A DNA stretch of 64,000 bases from Bradyrhizobium sp. 1(2017) (GCF_011602485.2 NZ_CP050022.2:5538001-5602000), one strand, 5' to 3'; numbered from the stretch's first letter, positions 8,919 to 19,502 are shown. Program-made: numbers and translations. The notes: generated by a model from the sequence alone, not told the origin.

Positions 8919-10340
8919 TCAGTAGCGGTAATGATCCGACTTGTACGGGCCTTCCTGCTTCACGCCAATGTAGTCGGCCTGGTCCTTGCGCAGCTCGGTG
9001 AGCTTCACGCCGATCTTGGCGAGGTGCAGGCGGGCGACCTTCTCGTCGAGGGTCTTGGGCAGCACGTAGACTTCCTTCTTGTACTTGCCGTCCCTGTTGT
9101 TGGCGAACAGCTCGATCTGCGCCAGCGTCTGGTTGGTGAAGGACGCCGACATCACGAAGGACGGGTGCCCCATCGCGTTGCCGAGGTTCACGAGGCGGCC
9201 TTCCGACAGCATGATGATGCGATGCTTGTCGGGGAACTCGATCTCGTCGACCTGCGGCTTGATGTTGGTCCACTTCAGATTGCGCAGAGACGCGATCTGG
9301 ATCTCGTTGTCGAAGTGGCCGATGTTGCAGACGATGGCGCGATCCTTCATCGCGCGCATGTGCTCGATGGTGATGATGTCCTTGTTGCCGGTCGCGGTCA
9401 CGAAGATGTCGGCGCGGGGCGCGGCGTCTTCCATGGTCACGACCTCGTAGCCTTCCATCGCGGCCTGCAGCGCGCAGATCGGATCGACTTCCGACACCAT
9501 GACGCGGCAGCCGGCCTGGCGCAGCGAAGCCGCCGAGCCCTTGCCGACGTCGCCGAAGCCGGCGACCATCGCGACCTTGCCCGACAGCATCACGTCGGTA
9601 CCGCGGCGGATGCCGTCGACCAGCGATTCACGGCAGCCATAGAGGTTGTCGAACTTCGACTTGGTGACGCTGTCGTTGACGTTGATCGCCGGCCACAGCA
9701 GCGTGCCGGCTTTCTGCATGTCATAGAGACGATGAACGCCCGTGGTGGTCTCTTCGGAAACGCCCTTGATGCTCTCGGCGATCGCGGCGAAGTAACCCTT
9801 CGGCTTCTCCTTGAGCTGCTTCTTCAGAAGCGCGAAGAAGATTTCCTCTTCCTCGGAGCCCGGCTTGTCGAGGAAGGCGGTATCACCCTTTTCGGCGCGC
9901 AGGCCGAGATGGACGTACATGGTGGCGTCGCCGCCGTCGTCGAGGATCATGTTCGGGTGACCGCCGCCGTGCCAGTCGAACAGCTTGGCGGTGTAGTCCC
10001 AATATTCGGTCAGGCTCTCACCCTTGACCGCGAAGACCGGAATGCCGGCGGCCGCGATCGCGGCGGCGGCATGGTCCTGCGTCGAATAGATGTTGCAGGA
10101 GACCCAGCGGATGTCGGCGCCGAGGGCTGCCAGCGTCTCGATCAGCACGCCGGTCTGGATCGTCATGTGCAGCGAGCCCGCGATACGCGCGCCCTTCAGC
10201 GGCTGCTTCGGGCCGTACTCCTCGCGGGTGGCCATCAGGCCGGGCATCTCGGTCTCGGCCAGCGAGAGTTCCTTGCGGCCGAAATCGGCGAGCGAAATGT
10301 CCTTGACGATGTAATCGGTGAAGCCGGGCTTCGCGTTCAT
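8919..10340 (-). CDS. ahcY: Adenosylhomocysteinase
   Basis: 473 residues. It hydrolyses S-adenosylhomocysteine to adenosine and homocysteine, relieving product inhibition of methyltransferases. Visible signatures are the substrate-domain strings [14 protein letters not shown] and [13 protein letters not shown], the NAD-binding [13 protein letters not shown], and the C-terminal KSDHYRY that completes the cofactor pocket of the neighbouring subunit. The start follows directly after the repeat that separates it from metK. metK, ahcY and the HTH-methyltransferase share one strand and form a methyl-cycle block. A strong terminator follows. Confidence 0.97.
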   Translation of the reverse strand: MNAKPGFTDYIVKDISLADFGRKELSLAETEMPGLMATREEYGPKQPLKGARIAGSLHMTIQTGVLIETLAALGADIRWVSCNIYSTQDHAAAAIAAAGIPVFAVKGESLTEYWDYTAKLFDWHGGGHPNMILDDGGDATMYVHLGLRAEKGDTAFLDKPGSEEEEIFFALLKKQLKEKPKGYFAAIAESIKGVSEETTTGVHRLYDMQKAGTLLWPAINVNDSVTKSKFDNLYGCRESLVDGIRRGTDVMLSGKVAMVAGFGDVGKGSAASLRQAGCRVMVSEVDPICALQAAMEGYEVVTMEDAAPRADIFVTATGNKDIITIEHMRAMKDRAIVCNIGHFDNEIQIASLRNLKWTNIKPQVDEIEFPDKHRIIMLSEGRLVNLGNAMGHPSFVMSASFTNQTLAQIELFANNRDGKYKKEVYVLPKTLDEKVARLHLAKIGVKLTELRKDQADYIGVKQEGPYKSDHYRY

Positions 10341-10363
10341 GGCGAGTGTCCTGTTGTTGAACT

Positions 10364-10456
10364 CGTCATTCCGGGGCGCCTCGAAGAGCCGAACCCCGGA
10401 ATCTCGATGTGACGGATGAGGATCCCGGGCGCGCTCGCGTAAGCGCCCCGGGATGT
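10364..10456. repeat. Double-hairpin palindromic intergenic repeat
   Basis: Two adjacent stems: ATTCCGGGG pairing with CCCCGGAAT, then ATCCCGGGCGC pairing with GCGCCCCGGGAT (one bulge). It fills the metK-ahcY gap. The same design recurs at 18031-18126 with near-identical first-stem sequence, showing a dispersed element. It could also attenuate transcription between the two genes. Confidence 0.75.
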
Positions 10457-10464
10457 CGCGTAGA

Positions 10465-11661
<1,197 letters not shown>

Positions 11662-11721
11662 CAGTAACCCCTTGTTCCGCCGCTAGCCGGCGGGCGTTTG
11701 CGATGTTTACTTTTGATGATG

Positions 11722-13077
11722 TCAATCACGCCGACGCGAGATGACGTAGGATTCGTCGAGAAACCAGAGCCCATTGTACTTTCGCAGCACGTCCCTGGCG
11801 GCATCCAGAGTGCGGCCGTTTTGAGTCATTTCTGTCAACCGGTCGTCCTCAATCTGAGCGACATACACCGCCGCATTCCACGCTGCAAAGGCCGTCGAGG
11901 TTCCGATGGTGCCAGTGACCTCGTTGGGCAGCGCTTCCATATCATACCTGAAGATCGAACGGTTATCCGCATAAGCATTAAAATTTAAGTCGCGGCCCAC
12001 CGACCCAAGTTCATATTTAACGGCACGAAGTAGCTCATGACGGCTGACCGAGAAAGGATTTTCTCCGGGCCAGATCGCCTGGATCATTTCCATGCCCGGA
12101 TCCTGGCCGTGGGAGTGGATTCCGATCAGCCTGCCCCCCGGCCGAAGCGCCCGGGCCAGGGGCGCAATGATCCGCTTGGCCCGGAAATTGACCGAGGACA
12201 GCGCCCGGTAGGGCTGGGATGCGATGACGAGGTCGAAATTGGCCTCGGTCTGGCCCGGACGCGGAATGGTCGAATCCAGCAGGAACCTGTGGTCCTCGCG
12301 ATAGAGCACGAGGACGACCGGCCGCTCGTAGAGGGGCATGGCCGTGCGTGGGCTGATCGCCGCGCGCCAGTTCTGCTCCAGAAACGGCCTCAGCTCCGCG
12401 ATTTGCTGCTCGAACTCGCCCGATGAGCCGCCACGCAGCGGCACCTCATGCCAGACGGTGGCGGCCGCCGCCGCAGGCGATGCCGGCGTGAGCCAGGGCG
12501 CCTCCGCGTAGAACATGTTGGTGAAGACGAACACCGATGCGGGATGCTCGAAAATGCGATCCGGCACCTTCTCCAGCGTCAGGCGCAGGTCCTCGAGACT
12601 GAGCTCCTTGCCCGCGACATAGAACGGCATGTGTGGGAAGCGCTGGTGAGTTGCGCGCAGCACCCGCGCCAGCACCGTGCCGTCGCCGACGCCCGCGTCG
12701 AACAGGCGCAGCGCCGGCGGGCGCGGATGGATGGAGGCGAGCTCCAGCGCAACCCGGTCCGCGATCACCCGTTTTTCGCTGCAGGTGTGGACGAACAGCA
12801 GGTATTTCTGGCGGTTCTCGAAGAAGCGGAAATTGCCACGCGGATCGCGCTTTTCCGGCGGGACCTGAAGTCCTCGCGGCGGCGGCACGCCGCCAGCCAT
12901 GGAGGCGGCCATATAGGCCTGGATCCGCTCCAAGGTGTCGATGGTGATGCGCTTTCCCTCGCGCAGGCGATGCACCAGCTTCCCATCGTTCACCGCGCGG
13001 CGGCCAAAGGTCGATTCCGCCATATCCGCCTTGCGGCAGAACTCGGTGATTTGGCTCAGGATTTCGTCGTTCTTCAT
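11722..13077 (-). CDS. HTH-domain and SAM methyltransferase-like fusion protein
   Basis: 451 residues. The first 60 look like a phage-repressor-type helix-turn-helix (ESTFGRRAVNDGKLVHRLREG). A class I methyltransferase domain follows, with motif I at LFDAGVGDGTVL and later strands VFVFTNMFYAEAP and FDLVIASQPYRALSS. The rest resembles no named enzyme. It lies 60 bases upstream of metK on the same strand, so a regulator that senses SAM or SAH and controls the methyl cycle is a natural hypothesis, not shown. A perfect 10-base inverted repeat lies just before the start. ATG 13077 has a weak ribosome site; ATG 13026 has AAGGCGG before it but would cut into the HTH. Confidence 0.65.
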   Translation of the reverse strand: MKNDEILSQITEFCRKADMAESTFGRRAVNDGKLVHRLREGKRITIDTLERIQAYMAASMAGGVPPPRGLQVPPEKRDPRGNFRFFENRQKYLLFVHTCSEKRVIADRVALELASIHPRPPALRLFDAGVGDGTVLARVLRATHQRFPHMPFYVAGKELSLEDLRLTLEKVPDRIFEHPASVFVFTNMFYAEAPWLTPASPAAAAATVWHEVPLRGGSSGEFEQQIAELRPFLEQNWRAAISPRTAMPLYERPVVLVLYREDHRFLLDSTIPRPGQTEANFDLVIASQPYRALSSVNFRAKRIIAPLARALRPGGRLIGIHSHGQDPGMEMIQAIWPGENPFSVSRHELLRAVKYELGSVGRDLNFNAYADNRSIFRYDMEALPNEVTGTIGTSTAFAAWNAAVYVAQIEDDRLTEMTQNGRTLDAARDVLRKYNGLWFLDESYVISRRRD

Positions 13078-13090
13078 ATGTGGGAAAGCG

Positions 13091-13135
13091 GTGGGCAGAA
13101 AGAATGGGACACATATCCTAGCAAATTCTGCCCAC
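13091..13135. promoter_or_regulatory. Inverted repeat, likely operator of the HTH-methyltransferase
   Basis: GTGGGCAGAA (13091-13100) is repeated exactly inverted as TTCTGCCCAC (13126-13135), 25 bases apart and 14 bases before the start codon. The spacer carries TAGGAT, a possible -10 on the minus strand. The layout fits binding by the product's own HTH domain or a transcript hairpin covering the start. Confidence 0.5.
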
Positions 13136-13142
13136 TGGGGAA

Positions 13143-13491
13143 ATAGCGGATCAAGACAATCCCACCGCCTTTGCCGACACGACCGCGCCGGGCCGGGCCG
13201 CGCGCGACGGCGAAGGCGCGAACTCGCCGCTCACGCGCGCCATGACGGCGCGCCGAGGCTGGAGGTTCGGCAGATGCTGACGTGGATGCGGCTGAGCGGT
13301 GTCGGCCACGAACCAGAAGCAGGCGCCGCGGCCGAACTCTTCGTTGCCGGGCGTGGTCTATCTGGCCGAGCGAGCGGGCTGGTCGACGTGAGGCGGCGAC
13401 CGCACCCTATCATGCCGCCCCGGCGAAAGCCGGGACGACACCCAGGGCGCAGCGAGACTTTCGGTCGCCGGCGCGACGAACAGTGCAGAGC
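13143..13491. other. Non-coding gap with one repeat hairpin
   Basis: No supported gene. CCCGGC (13419-13424), GAAA and GCCGGG (13429-13434) form a hairpin of the dispersed palindromic type. It lies past the stop of the MetE-like gene and may terminate it. Confidence 0.5.
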
Positions 13492-14610
13492 TCAGTTGCC
13501 CCAAACTTCTTTCGCGATCTCGACCGCGAGGCTGAGCTTGGCCCATTGCTCCTCCTCGGAGAGGATGTTGCCCTCTTCCGTCGAGGCAAAGCCGCATTGC
13601 GGGGAGAGCGCGAGCTGCTCCAGCGGCGCAAACTTGGCGGCTTCTTCCAGACGGCGCTTGATGTCGTCCTTCTTCTCGAGCTCGCCGAACTTCGAGGTGA
13701 TGACGCCGACCACGACGACCTTGTTGCCCTTGGGCAGGAAGCGGAGCGGCTCGAAGCCGCCGGCGCGGTCGCTGTCGTATTCGAGGAAATAGCCGTCGTA
13801 ATTGGTGCCGGCGAGCATGGTCTCGGCGACCGGCTCGTAGCCGCCCGAAGAGATCCAGGTCGAGCGGAAATTGCCGCGGCAGACATGCGTCGTCACCACC
13901 ATGTCGGCGGGCTTCTCGGCCAGCGCGTAGTTGATGACGCGGGCATAGATCTGCTGGAGACCGTCCGGATTGTCGCCGCGCTCGCGCGCCTTCTGCAATT
14001 CGTCCTGCGAGCAGAGATAGGCCCAGACGGTGTCGTCGAACTGGAGATAGCGGCAACCGGCGTCGTAGAACGCCTTCACCGCCTTGCGATAGGTCTTGCC
14101 GAGATCCTCGTAGAAGGCGTCGAGATCGGGATAGACGTCCTTGGAGATCGACTTGCGGCCGCCGCGGAAGTGCAGCACCGCGGGCGACGGGATCGTCATC
14201 TTGGCGGTGACGTGGGCCTGGTCGGCGGACTTCTTCAGGAAACGGAAATGGTCGAGCATCGGGTGGTCGTCGGGGAAGTCGAGCTTGCCGATCACGCGCA
14301 CCGCATCGTGACGGGTCTGCACGCCGGTGAACTGGATGCCGGCGTCGGGGTGGAACAGCTCGCAGCCGGTGAGCTTGGCGAGAAAGTCGAAATGCCACCA
14401 GGAGCGGCGGAATTCGCCGTCAGTCGCGAGCTTGAGCCCGAGCGAGGCCTGCTTGTGCACGACCTTCTCGATCTCCATGTCCTCGATCTTGCGCAGATCG
14501 TCGGCCGAGATCTCGCCCTTCTCGAGACGGCTGCGGGCTTCCTTGATCTTGGCCGGGCGCAGAAGACTGCCGACCTCGTCGGCGCGGAAGGGGGCTTTGG
14601 TTCGCTGCAT
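13492..14610 (-). CDS. Short cobalamin-independent methionine synthase-like protein
   Basis: 372 residues, matching only the catalytic C-terminal barrel of MetE (full MetE is about 750). The zinc ligands of that barrel appear in order: His242 and Cys244 in THVCRGN, Glu277 in FLEYDSDR, and Cys339 in SPQCGF. Such single-domain proteins transfer methyl groups to thiols such as homocysteine, but often from unknown donors rather than polyglutamyl-folate. It starts 24 bases after the livF stop, so it is probably the last gene of the livKHMGF operon; nearby metK and ahcY extend the methionine theme. Annotation as methionine synthase is therefore provisional. Confidence 0.75.
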   Translation of the reverse strand: MQRTKAPFRADEVGSLLRPAKIKEARSRLEKGEISADDLRKIEDMEIEKVVHKQASLGLKLATDGEFRRSWWHFDFLAKLTGCELFHPDAGIQFTGVQTRHDAVRVIGKLDFPDDHPMLDHFRFLKKSADQAHVTAKMTIPSPAVLHFRGGRKSISKDVYPDLDAFYEDLGKTYRKAVKAFYDAGCRYLQFDDTVWAYLCSQDELQKARERGDNPDGLQQIYARVINYALAEKPADMVVTTHVCRGNFRSTWISSGGYEPVAETMLAGTNYDGYFLEYDSDRAGGFEPLRFLPKGNKVVVVGVITSKFGELEKKDDIKRRLEEAAKFAPLEQLALSPQCGFASTEEGNILSEEEQWAKLSLAVEIAKEVWGN

Positions 14611-14634
14611 GTCTTACTCCCTGGACATTTTCGT

Positions 14635-15351
14635 CTAGTGGGCCGCTGCCCCGGCGACGCCGAGATGGCGTTCCAGCACCGAGGGGTCGGTTTTCAGCGC
14701 GGCGCTCGGCGCGTCGTGGACGATCGTTCCGCGCTCCAATATCACGACACGGTCGGCCAGCCCCAGAATCTTTTGGGCATTCTGCTCGACGATGATCGAG
14801 CAGATGCCGCCTGCCCGCGTGATGCTGCCGATCGCCTTGAGCAGCTCCTCGACGATGATGGGGGCAAGGCCCTCGGTCGGCTCGTCCAGCAGCAGCACTT
14901 TCGGATTGAGGGTCAGCGCGCGGCCGATCGCCAGCATCTGCTGCTCGCCGCCGGATAGCTGGTTGCCGAAATTGCTCCGCCGCTCCTTCAGCCGCGGGAA
15001 CATCTCGTAGACCTTCTCGACGGTCCAGGGGCCGGGCTGCGCCACCGCGGTCATGTTCTCTTCCACCGTGAGCGAGCGGAAGATGTTGCGCTCCTGCGGC
15101 ACCCAGCCGATGCCGGCGCGCGCCCGCTGGTCGGGCCGGAGCAAGGTGACATCCGTGCCGGCGAGCGCAATCGAGCCCGAGAAACGGCGGGTGACGCCGA
15201 CGATGGAGTTGATCAGCGTGGTCTTGCCGGTGCCGTTGCGGCCGAGCAGTGCCAGCACCTGCCCTTCGGCGAGGCGCAGCGACATGTTCGGCAGCACCAC
15301 CGCCTCGCCATAACCGGCGCGAAGCGAGTCGATCGCGAGCAGGTCAGACAT
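14635..15351 (-). CDS. livF: Branched-chain amino acid ABC transporter ATPase LivF
   Basis: 238 residues. Walker A is GRNGTGKTT, the ABC signature LSGGEQQML, and Walker B VLLLDEPTEGL. The short form without a C-terminal extension and the EQNAQKIL stretch after the H-loop region mark the LivF class. It pairs with LivG to power import through LivHM. It overlaps livG by eight bases, which implies translational coupling. Confidence 0.92.
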   Translation of the reverse strand: MSDLLAIDSLRAGYGEAVVLPNMSLRLAEGQVLALLGRNGTGKTTLINSIVGVTRRFSGSIALAGTDVTLLRPDQRARAGIGWVPQERNIFRSLTVEENMTAVAQPGPWTVEKVYEMFPRLKERRSNFGNQLSGGEQQMLAIGRALTLNPKVLLLDEPTEGLAPIIVEELLKAIGSITRAGGICSIIVEQNAQKILGLADRVVILERGTIVHDAPSAALKTDPSVLERHLGVAGAAAH

Positions 15352-16099
15352 TGACCGCCTCCTCGCCGAGATAGACCGCCTTCACTTGCGGATCTCGCGC
15401 GACCTGTTCGGGCGGGCCTTCGGTGAGCAGCGCGCCCGAGACCAGCACCGAAATGCGGTCTGCGAAGGAGAAGACGAGGTCCATGTCGTGCTCGATCAAG
15501 AGCACGGTTACGTCACGCGGCAGCGCGCCGACGACGGCAAGAATGTCGTGGCGCTCGCTCTCGGGGACGCCGGCGGCGGGCTCGTCCAGCAGCAGGACGC
15601 GCGGCTTGGCGGCGATCGCGACCGCGATCTCGAGCAGGCGCTGCTTGCCGTAAGGGAGCGTCACGGTCTGTTCGTTCATGACGTCGAGCAGATGGAAGCG
15701 CGCGAGCAGATCGGCGATCTCGCCATTGACGTCGCTGCGCGTGCCCATTCGCCGCCACCAGTCGCCGCCATGACCGAGGCGCTCGGAGACGGCAAGTCCG
15801 ATGGTCTCGAGCGGGGTGAGATCCGGATAGAGCTGGTTGATCTGGAAGGTCCGCGACAGGCCGCGCAGCACCCGCTTGTGCACGGGCAGATCGGTGATGT
15901 CCTGGCCTTCGAGCAGGATGCGGCCGGAGTTCGGCTTGAGCACGCCGGTGAGCTGGTTGATGACCGTGGTCTTGCCGGCGCCGTTCGGGCCGATCAGCGC
16001 ATGGCGGGCGCCCTGCTCGACCTTCAAGGACAGGTCGCGGGTGACGCGCAGGCCGCCGAAGGTCTTTTCGAGATTCCGGGTTTCGAGCGCGATGGTCAT
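15344..16099 (-). CDS. livG: Branched-chain amino acid ABC transporter ATPase LivG
   Basis: 251 residues. Walker A is GPNGAGKTT, the signature is the LivG-type TLPYGKQRLLEIA, and Walker B is VLLLDEPAAGVP, with the H-loop in IEHDMD. The YLGEEA ending is usual for LivG. ATG 16099 overlaps the livM stop as ATGA; a longer upstream frame is ignored because it lies inside livM. Partner of LivF. Confidence 0.92.
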   Translation of the reverse strand: MTIALETRNLEKTFGGLRVTRDLSLKVEQGARHALIGPNGAGKTTVINQLTGVLKPNSGRILLEGQDITDLPVHKRVLRGLSRTFQINQLYPDLTPLETIGLAVSERLGHGGDWWRRMGTRSDVNGEIADLLARFHLLDVMNEQTVTLPYGKQRLLEIAVAIAAKPRVLLLDEPAAGVPESERHDILAVVGALPRDVTVLLIEHDMDLVFSFADRISVLVSGALLTEGPPEQVARDPQVKAVYLGEEAVNV

Positions 16100-17124
16100 G
16101 CCTCGCTCTCCGGCACGGCGACGACGGCCTTGCGCCCGGCAAACTGCTTGATGATCAGGTTGGGGACATACAGCACCCAGCGGTGCAGGCGCTGACGGCC
16201 GATCAGCACGATCAGCACCAGCACGAGGCCGATCCAGAACTGCCAATATTGCGGCGTGATGGTGGAGAACAATTCCTGGAGCATGCGGAACACCACCGCG
16301 CCGATCAGCCCGCCATAGAGATAGCCGGTGCCGCCGATGACCAGGACCAGCATCAGGTCCGCCGAGCGCTCGAAGGCGAACACGTCGAGCGAGGCGATCG
16401 CGGTGGTCTGGGTGAACAACGCGCCTGCGATGCCGGCATAGAAGGCCGCGAGCGTGTAGATCGCGATCAGGCGGCGGTTGACGGGAATGCCGATCGCGGC
16501 GGCGCGCAGCGGATTGTTCTTGATCGCGCGCAGCGACAGGCCGAACGGCGAATGCACCACGCGGCGGGCGAACAGGAACAACAGGAACAGCACGGTCAGC
16601 GAATAGAAGAAGCCAGTCTTGCCGAACATGTCGAACGGAATCTCGCCGAAGATCGGCTGCATCTCGATGCCCTGCAAGCCATCGGTGCCGCCGGTAATGT
16701 TGGAGAAGCGTTCGGCGAGTGCTTCCAGCAGCAGCGCGATGCCGAGCGTGACCATCAAACGCGTCAGGTCGACGCCGCGGATCACCAGGAAGCTGGTGGC
16801 AAAACCGAGCACCATCGCGGCAAGGCCGGCGACGATCATCGCCAGCACGGGTTCCTTGACGATGCCGTGCAGCGCGAGGAGACCTGCGGCATAGGCGCCG
16901 ACGCCGAAGAACGCGGCATGGCCGAGCGAGACGATGCCGGCATAACCGAGGATGAGGTCGAGCGACATCGTGAACAGCGCCAGCCGCAGGATGTCGGTCA
17001 TGATCAGATAGCGCGTGGGAAAGAGAAAGCCGCAGGCCAGTACGATCAGCCAGAAGGCGATCTCGCCATAGTGCCAGCGCGCCTGGCGCTGGGCGTGATA
17101 ACCGACGTCGGAAGCAGCGCTCAT
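16096..17124 (-). CDS. livM: Branched-chain amino acid ABC permease LivM
   Basis: 342 residues and about eight to ten membrane helices. The conserved LivM loop GYAGIVSLGHAAFFGVGAY is seen near residue 60, and GGTGYLYGGLIGAV near the C-terminus. It forms the inner-membrane pore with LivH. ATG 17124 gives the usual length; the frame continues upstream into livH only by chance. Spacing from livH is eight bases. Confidence 0.92.
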   Translation of the reverse strand: MSAASDVGYHAQRQARWHYGEIAFWLIVLACGFLFPTRYLIMTDILRLALFTMSLDLILGYAGIVSLGHAAFFGVGAYAAGLLALHGIVKEPVLAMIVAGLAAMVLGFATSFLVIRGVDLTRLMVTLGIALLLEALAERFSNITGGTDGLQGIEMQPIFGEIPFDMFGKTGFFYSLTVLFLLFLFARRVVHSPFGLSLRAIKNNPLRAAAIGIPVNRRLIAIYTLAAFYAGIAGALFTQTTAIASLDVFAFERSADLMLVLVIGGTGYLYGGLIGAVVFRMLQELFSTITPQYWQFWIGLVLVLIVLIGRQRLHRWVLYVPNLIIKQFAGRKAVVAVPESEA

Positions 17125-17132
17125 CGGCGGAC

Positions 17133-18002
17133 TCACCGCGCGGCCGTGCGGCCGAACAGGCCGTTCGGGCGCCAGATCAGGATCACGATCATCATGGTGT
17201 AGATCACGAAGGGTCCCATCTTCGGCACGTAATATTTCCCGGCGACATCGCCGATGCCGAGCAGGAGGGAAGCCAGGAACGGCCCGGTGATCGAGGAGGA
17301 GCCGCCGACGGTGACCACGATCAGGAAGTAGATCATGAACTTCAGCGGGAAGTACGGGTCGAGGCCGAGGATCTCGGCGCTCAGCGCGCCGCCGAGGCCG
17401 GCGAGACCGCACCCGAAGGCAAAGGTGAAGGCGAACACCTGCGGCACGTTGATGCCGAGGCCGCTGGCGGCGCGGGGATCATCGACCGCGGCGCGCAGGC
17501 GGCTGCCGAAGCGCGTCTTCGCCAGCACCATCTGCAGGCCGATGGTGAGCAGGCCGCAGATCACGATGATCATCAGCCGGTAGCGGCCGATGCCGACGCC
17601 GAACACGTCGAACTGACCCTGGAGCGCGGCCGGCAAATTGATGAAGACGCGCGAGGAGCCCTGGATGTAGTCGACGGCCGCGACCGACATGAAGGTCAGA
17701 CCGATGGTGAACAGCACCTGGTCGAGATGGCTGCGCGCATAGAGATGTCGATAGAGCGTACGCTCGAGCGCGATGCCGATGGCCGCCGCTGAGACGAAGG
17801 CGAGCGGCAGGGCGGCGAAGAACGGCCAGCCCATCCGGTTGACCAGCACCATGCAGATATAGCCGCCGGCCATGGCAAAGGCGCCATGGGCGAGATTGAC
17901 GAAGTTCATCAGGCCGAGCGTGACCGCGAGCCCGCAAGCGAGCACGAACAGCAGCATGCCGTAGGCAACGCCATCGAACAAATTGGTGAGGATCGCGGTC
18001 AT
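17133..18002 (-). CDS. livH: Branched-chain amino acid ABC permease LivH
   Basis: 289 residues from ATG 18002, or 298 if GTG 18029 is used; GGAA lies before the GTG while the ATG lacks a clear site, so the true start is open. The family loop GLMNFVNLAHGAFAMAGGY appears in the first third and VTVGGSSSITGPFLAS near the end. It forms the membrane pore with LivM. It is separated from livK by a dispersed repeat. Confidence 0.9.
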   Translation of the reverse strand: MTAILTNLFDGVAYGMLLFVLACGLAVTLGLMNFVNLAHGAFAMAGGYICMVLVNRMGWPFFAALPLAFVSAAAIGIALERTLYRHLYARSHLDQVLFTIGLTFMSVAAVDYIQGSSRVFINLPAALQGQFDVFGVGIGRYRLMIIVICGLLTIGLQMVLAKTRFGSRLRAAVDDPRAASGLGINVPQVFAFTFAFGCGLAGLGGALSAEILGLDPYFPLKFMIYFLIVVTVGGSSSITGPFLASLLLGIGDVAGKYYVPKMGPFVIYTMMIVILIWRPNGLFGRTAAR

Positions 18003-18030
18003 CGGGAGCGGGTGAACCTTGGTAATCACT

Positions 18031-18126
18031 CGTCATTCCGGGGCAGCGCGGAGCGCTGAACCCGGAATCTCGTTTCAACAATTTCGAGATCCCCGATGCG
18101 CGCTAAGCGCGCTCGGGGATGACGCG
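18031..18126. repeat. Double-hairpin palindromic intergenic repeat
   Basis: Same design as 10364-10456: CATTCCGGG pairs with CCCGGAATC, and ATCCCCGA..GCGCGC pairs with GCGCGC..TCGGGGAT. It lies between livK and livH, where such elements commonly trim 3' ends and let the binding protein be made in excess over the permease. Confidence 0.75.
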
Positions 18127-18136
18127 CTTTCGCGCG

Positions 18137-19315
18137 TCACTTCTTGGTCTTGCCGAGATCCTTGACGGCCTCGAAGGTCGCGAACTCGACATTGTAGAGC
18201 TCACCGTCGACCTTCTCGACCTTGCGGATGTAGATGTTCTGCACGATGTCGCGGGTCTCGGGGTCGATCGAGATCGGGCCGCGCGGGCTTTCCCACTTCT
18301 GGCCCTTCATGGCTTCGATCAGCTTGTCGCCGTTGGTGTCGCCGCCCGTCTTCTTCAGCGCTTCGTAGATCAGGTGAATGCCGTCATAGCCGCCCACGGC
18401 CATGAAGCCCGGGCGGGTGCCGAACGCCTTCTTGTAAGCGGCGACGAAATCCTTGTTCATCTGCGAGGGATGCGCCGCGGAGTAGAGGTGCGCGGTGACG
18501 GTGCCGAGCACGGCGTCGCCCATGTTGTTGAGCAGGTCGTCGTCCGTGACGTCACCGGGTCCGATCACCTTGATGCCGGCCTTGTCGAGGCCGCGCTCCG
18601 CATACTGCTTCATGAAGTTGCCGCCCTGGCCAGCGGGCACGAACACGAAGATCGCGTCCGGCTTGGCGTCCTTCATGCGCTGGAGGAACGGCGCGAAGTC
18701 CGGATTGGCGAGCGGCGTCTTGACCTCTTCGACCACCTCGCCGCCACCGGCGGTGAAATGCTGCTTGAAGAAGTTCAGTGCGTCATTGCCCGGCGCGTAG
18801 TCCGAGGTCAGGGTCGCCACCTTCTTGATGCCGTTCTTGACCGCCCAGTCGCCGATGATGGTGGAGGACTGCGCCAGCGTGAAGCTGGTGCGCACGATGT
18901 AGGGCGAACGCTCGGTGATGATCGAGGTGCCGGCCGCCATGACGACTTCCGGGATCTTGGCCTGGGTCGCGAGCGGCGCGGCCGCAAGCGCGGCGGGCGT
19001 CACGCCGAAGCCGGCGATGAAATTGACCTTGTCGTTGACGATCAGCTCCTGTGCGGCCGTCTTGGTCTTGTCGGGGATCGCCGCGTCGTCCTTGAGGATG
19101 ATCTCGACCTTCTTGCCGGCGACGGTATCGCCCTTCTGCTGCATGTAGAGCTTGATCGCGTTCTCGATCTGCTTGCCGGTCGAGGCCTGACCGCCGGTCA
19201 TCGGCAGGATCAGCCCGATCTTGACGGCGTCCTGCGCCTTCGCAGGCGCGACGGCAACGAGGCCGGAGATGGCAGCCACCGCAGCCGCCCAAGGAAATTG
19301 TTTGCGTACGAACAT
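18137..19315 (-). CDS. livK: Branched-chain amino acid ABC substrate-binding protein
   Basis: 392 residues with a signal peptide ending ...VAPAKA, cleaved before QDAVKIG, so the product is periplasmic. The type I periplasmic-binding fold is evident: GLILPMTGGQASTGKQ at the start, FIAGFGVTPAAL for the first ligand loop, and GYDGIHLIYEALKK near the end. GGGGAGGGA precedes the ATG. It is the first gene of the operon livK-H-M-G-F. Family members bind branched-chain amino acids, amides or aromatic acids, so the ligand is not fixed by sequence. Confidence 0.9.
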   Translation of the reverse strand: MFVRKQFPWAAAVAAISGLVAVAPAKAQDAVKIGLILPMTGGQASTGKQIENAIKLYMQQKGDTVAGKKVEIILKDDAAIPDKTKTAAQELIVNDKVNFIAGFGVTPAALAAAPLATQAKIPEVVMAAGTSIITERSPYIVRTSFTLAQSSTIIGDWAVKNGIKKVATLTSDYAPGNDALNFFKQHFTAGGGEVVEEVKTPLANPDFAPFLQRMKDAKPDAIFVFVPAGQGGNFMKQYAERGLDKAGIKVIGPGDVTDDDLLNNMGDAVLGTVTAHLYSAAHPSQMNKDFVAAYKKAFGTRPGFMAVGGYDGIHLIYEALKKTGGDTNGDKLIEAMKGQKWESPRGPISIDPETRDIVQNIYIRKVEKVDGELYNVEFATFEAVKDLGKTKK

Positions 19316-19502
19316 CAGACGTCCCTCCCCTTCATTCCTGACTCTTGTGCCCTGAACCGCGTGCCCGGTCCTTGCCGCGCTTCAACTTGCGGACAAGCCA
19401 TGCCGTGCGGCCACATGGCGTCCTCTGCAACCCCGTTGTCAATCGAACCTTGGGCGACCATTGGGCGCAAGCGCAGTCCTGGTCGACGGCAGCAAGGATA
19501 CA

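Noticed and set aside
8772..10412. 546-codon open frame opposite ahcY
   Set aside because: Shadow of a highly conserved real gene in high-GC DNA; arginine/valine-rich product without family likeness.
11662..11721. SAM or SAM/SAH riboswitch before metK
   Set aside because: Only a short GC hairpin fits in 60 bases; no conserved pseudoknot of a known class was recognised.
13282..14958. 558-codon plus frame opposite the MetE-like gene
   Set aside because: Antisense to a gene with intact zinc ligands; no domain.
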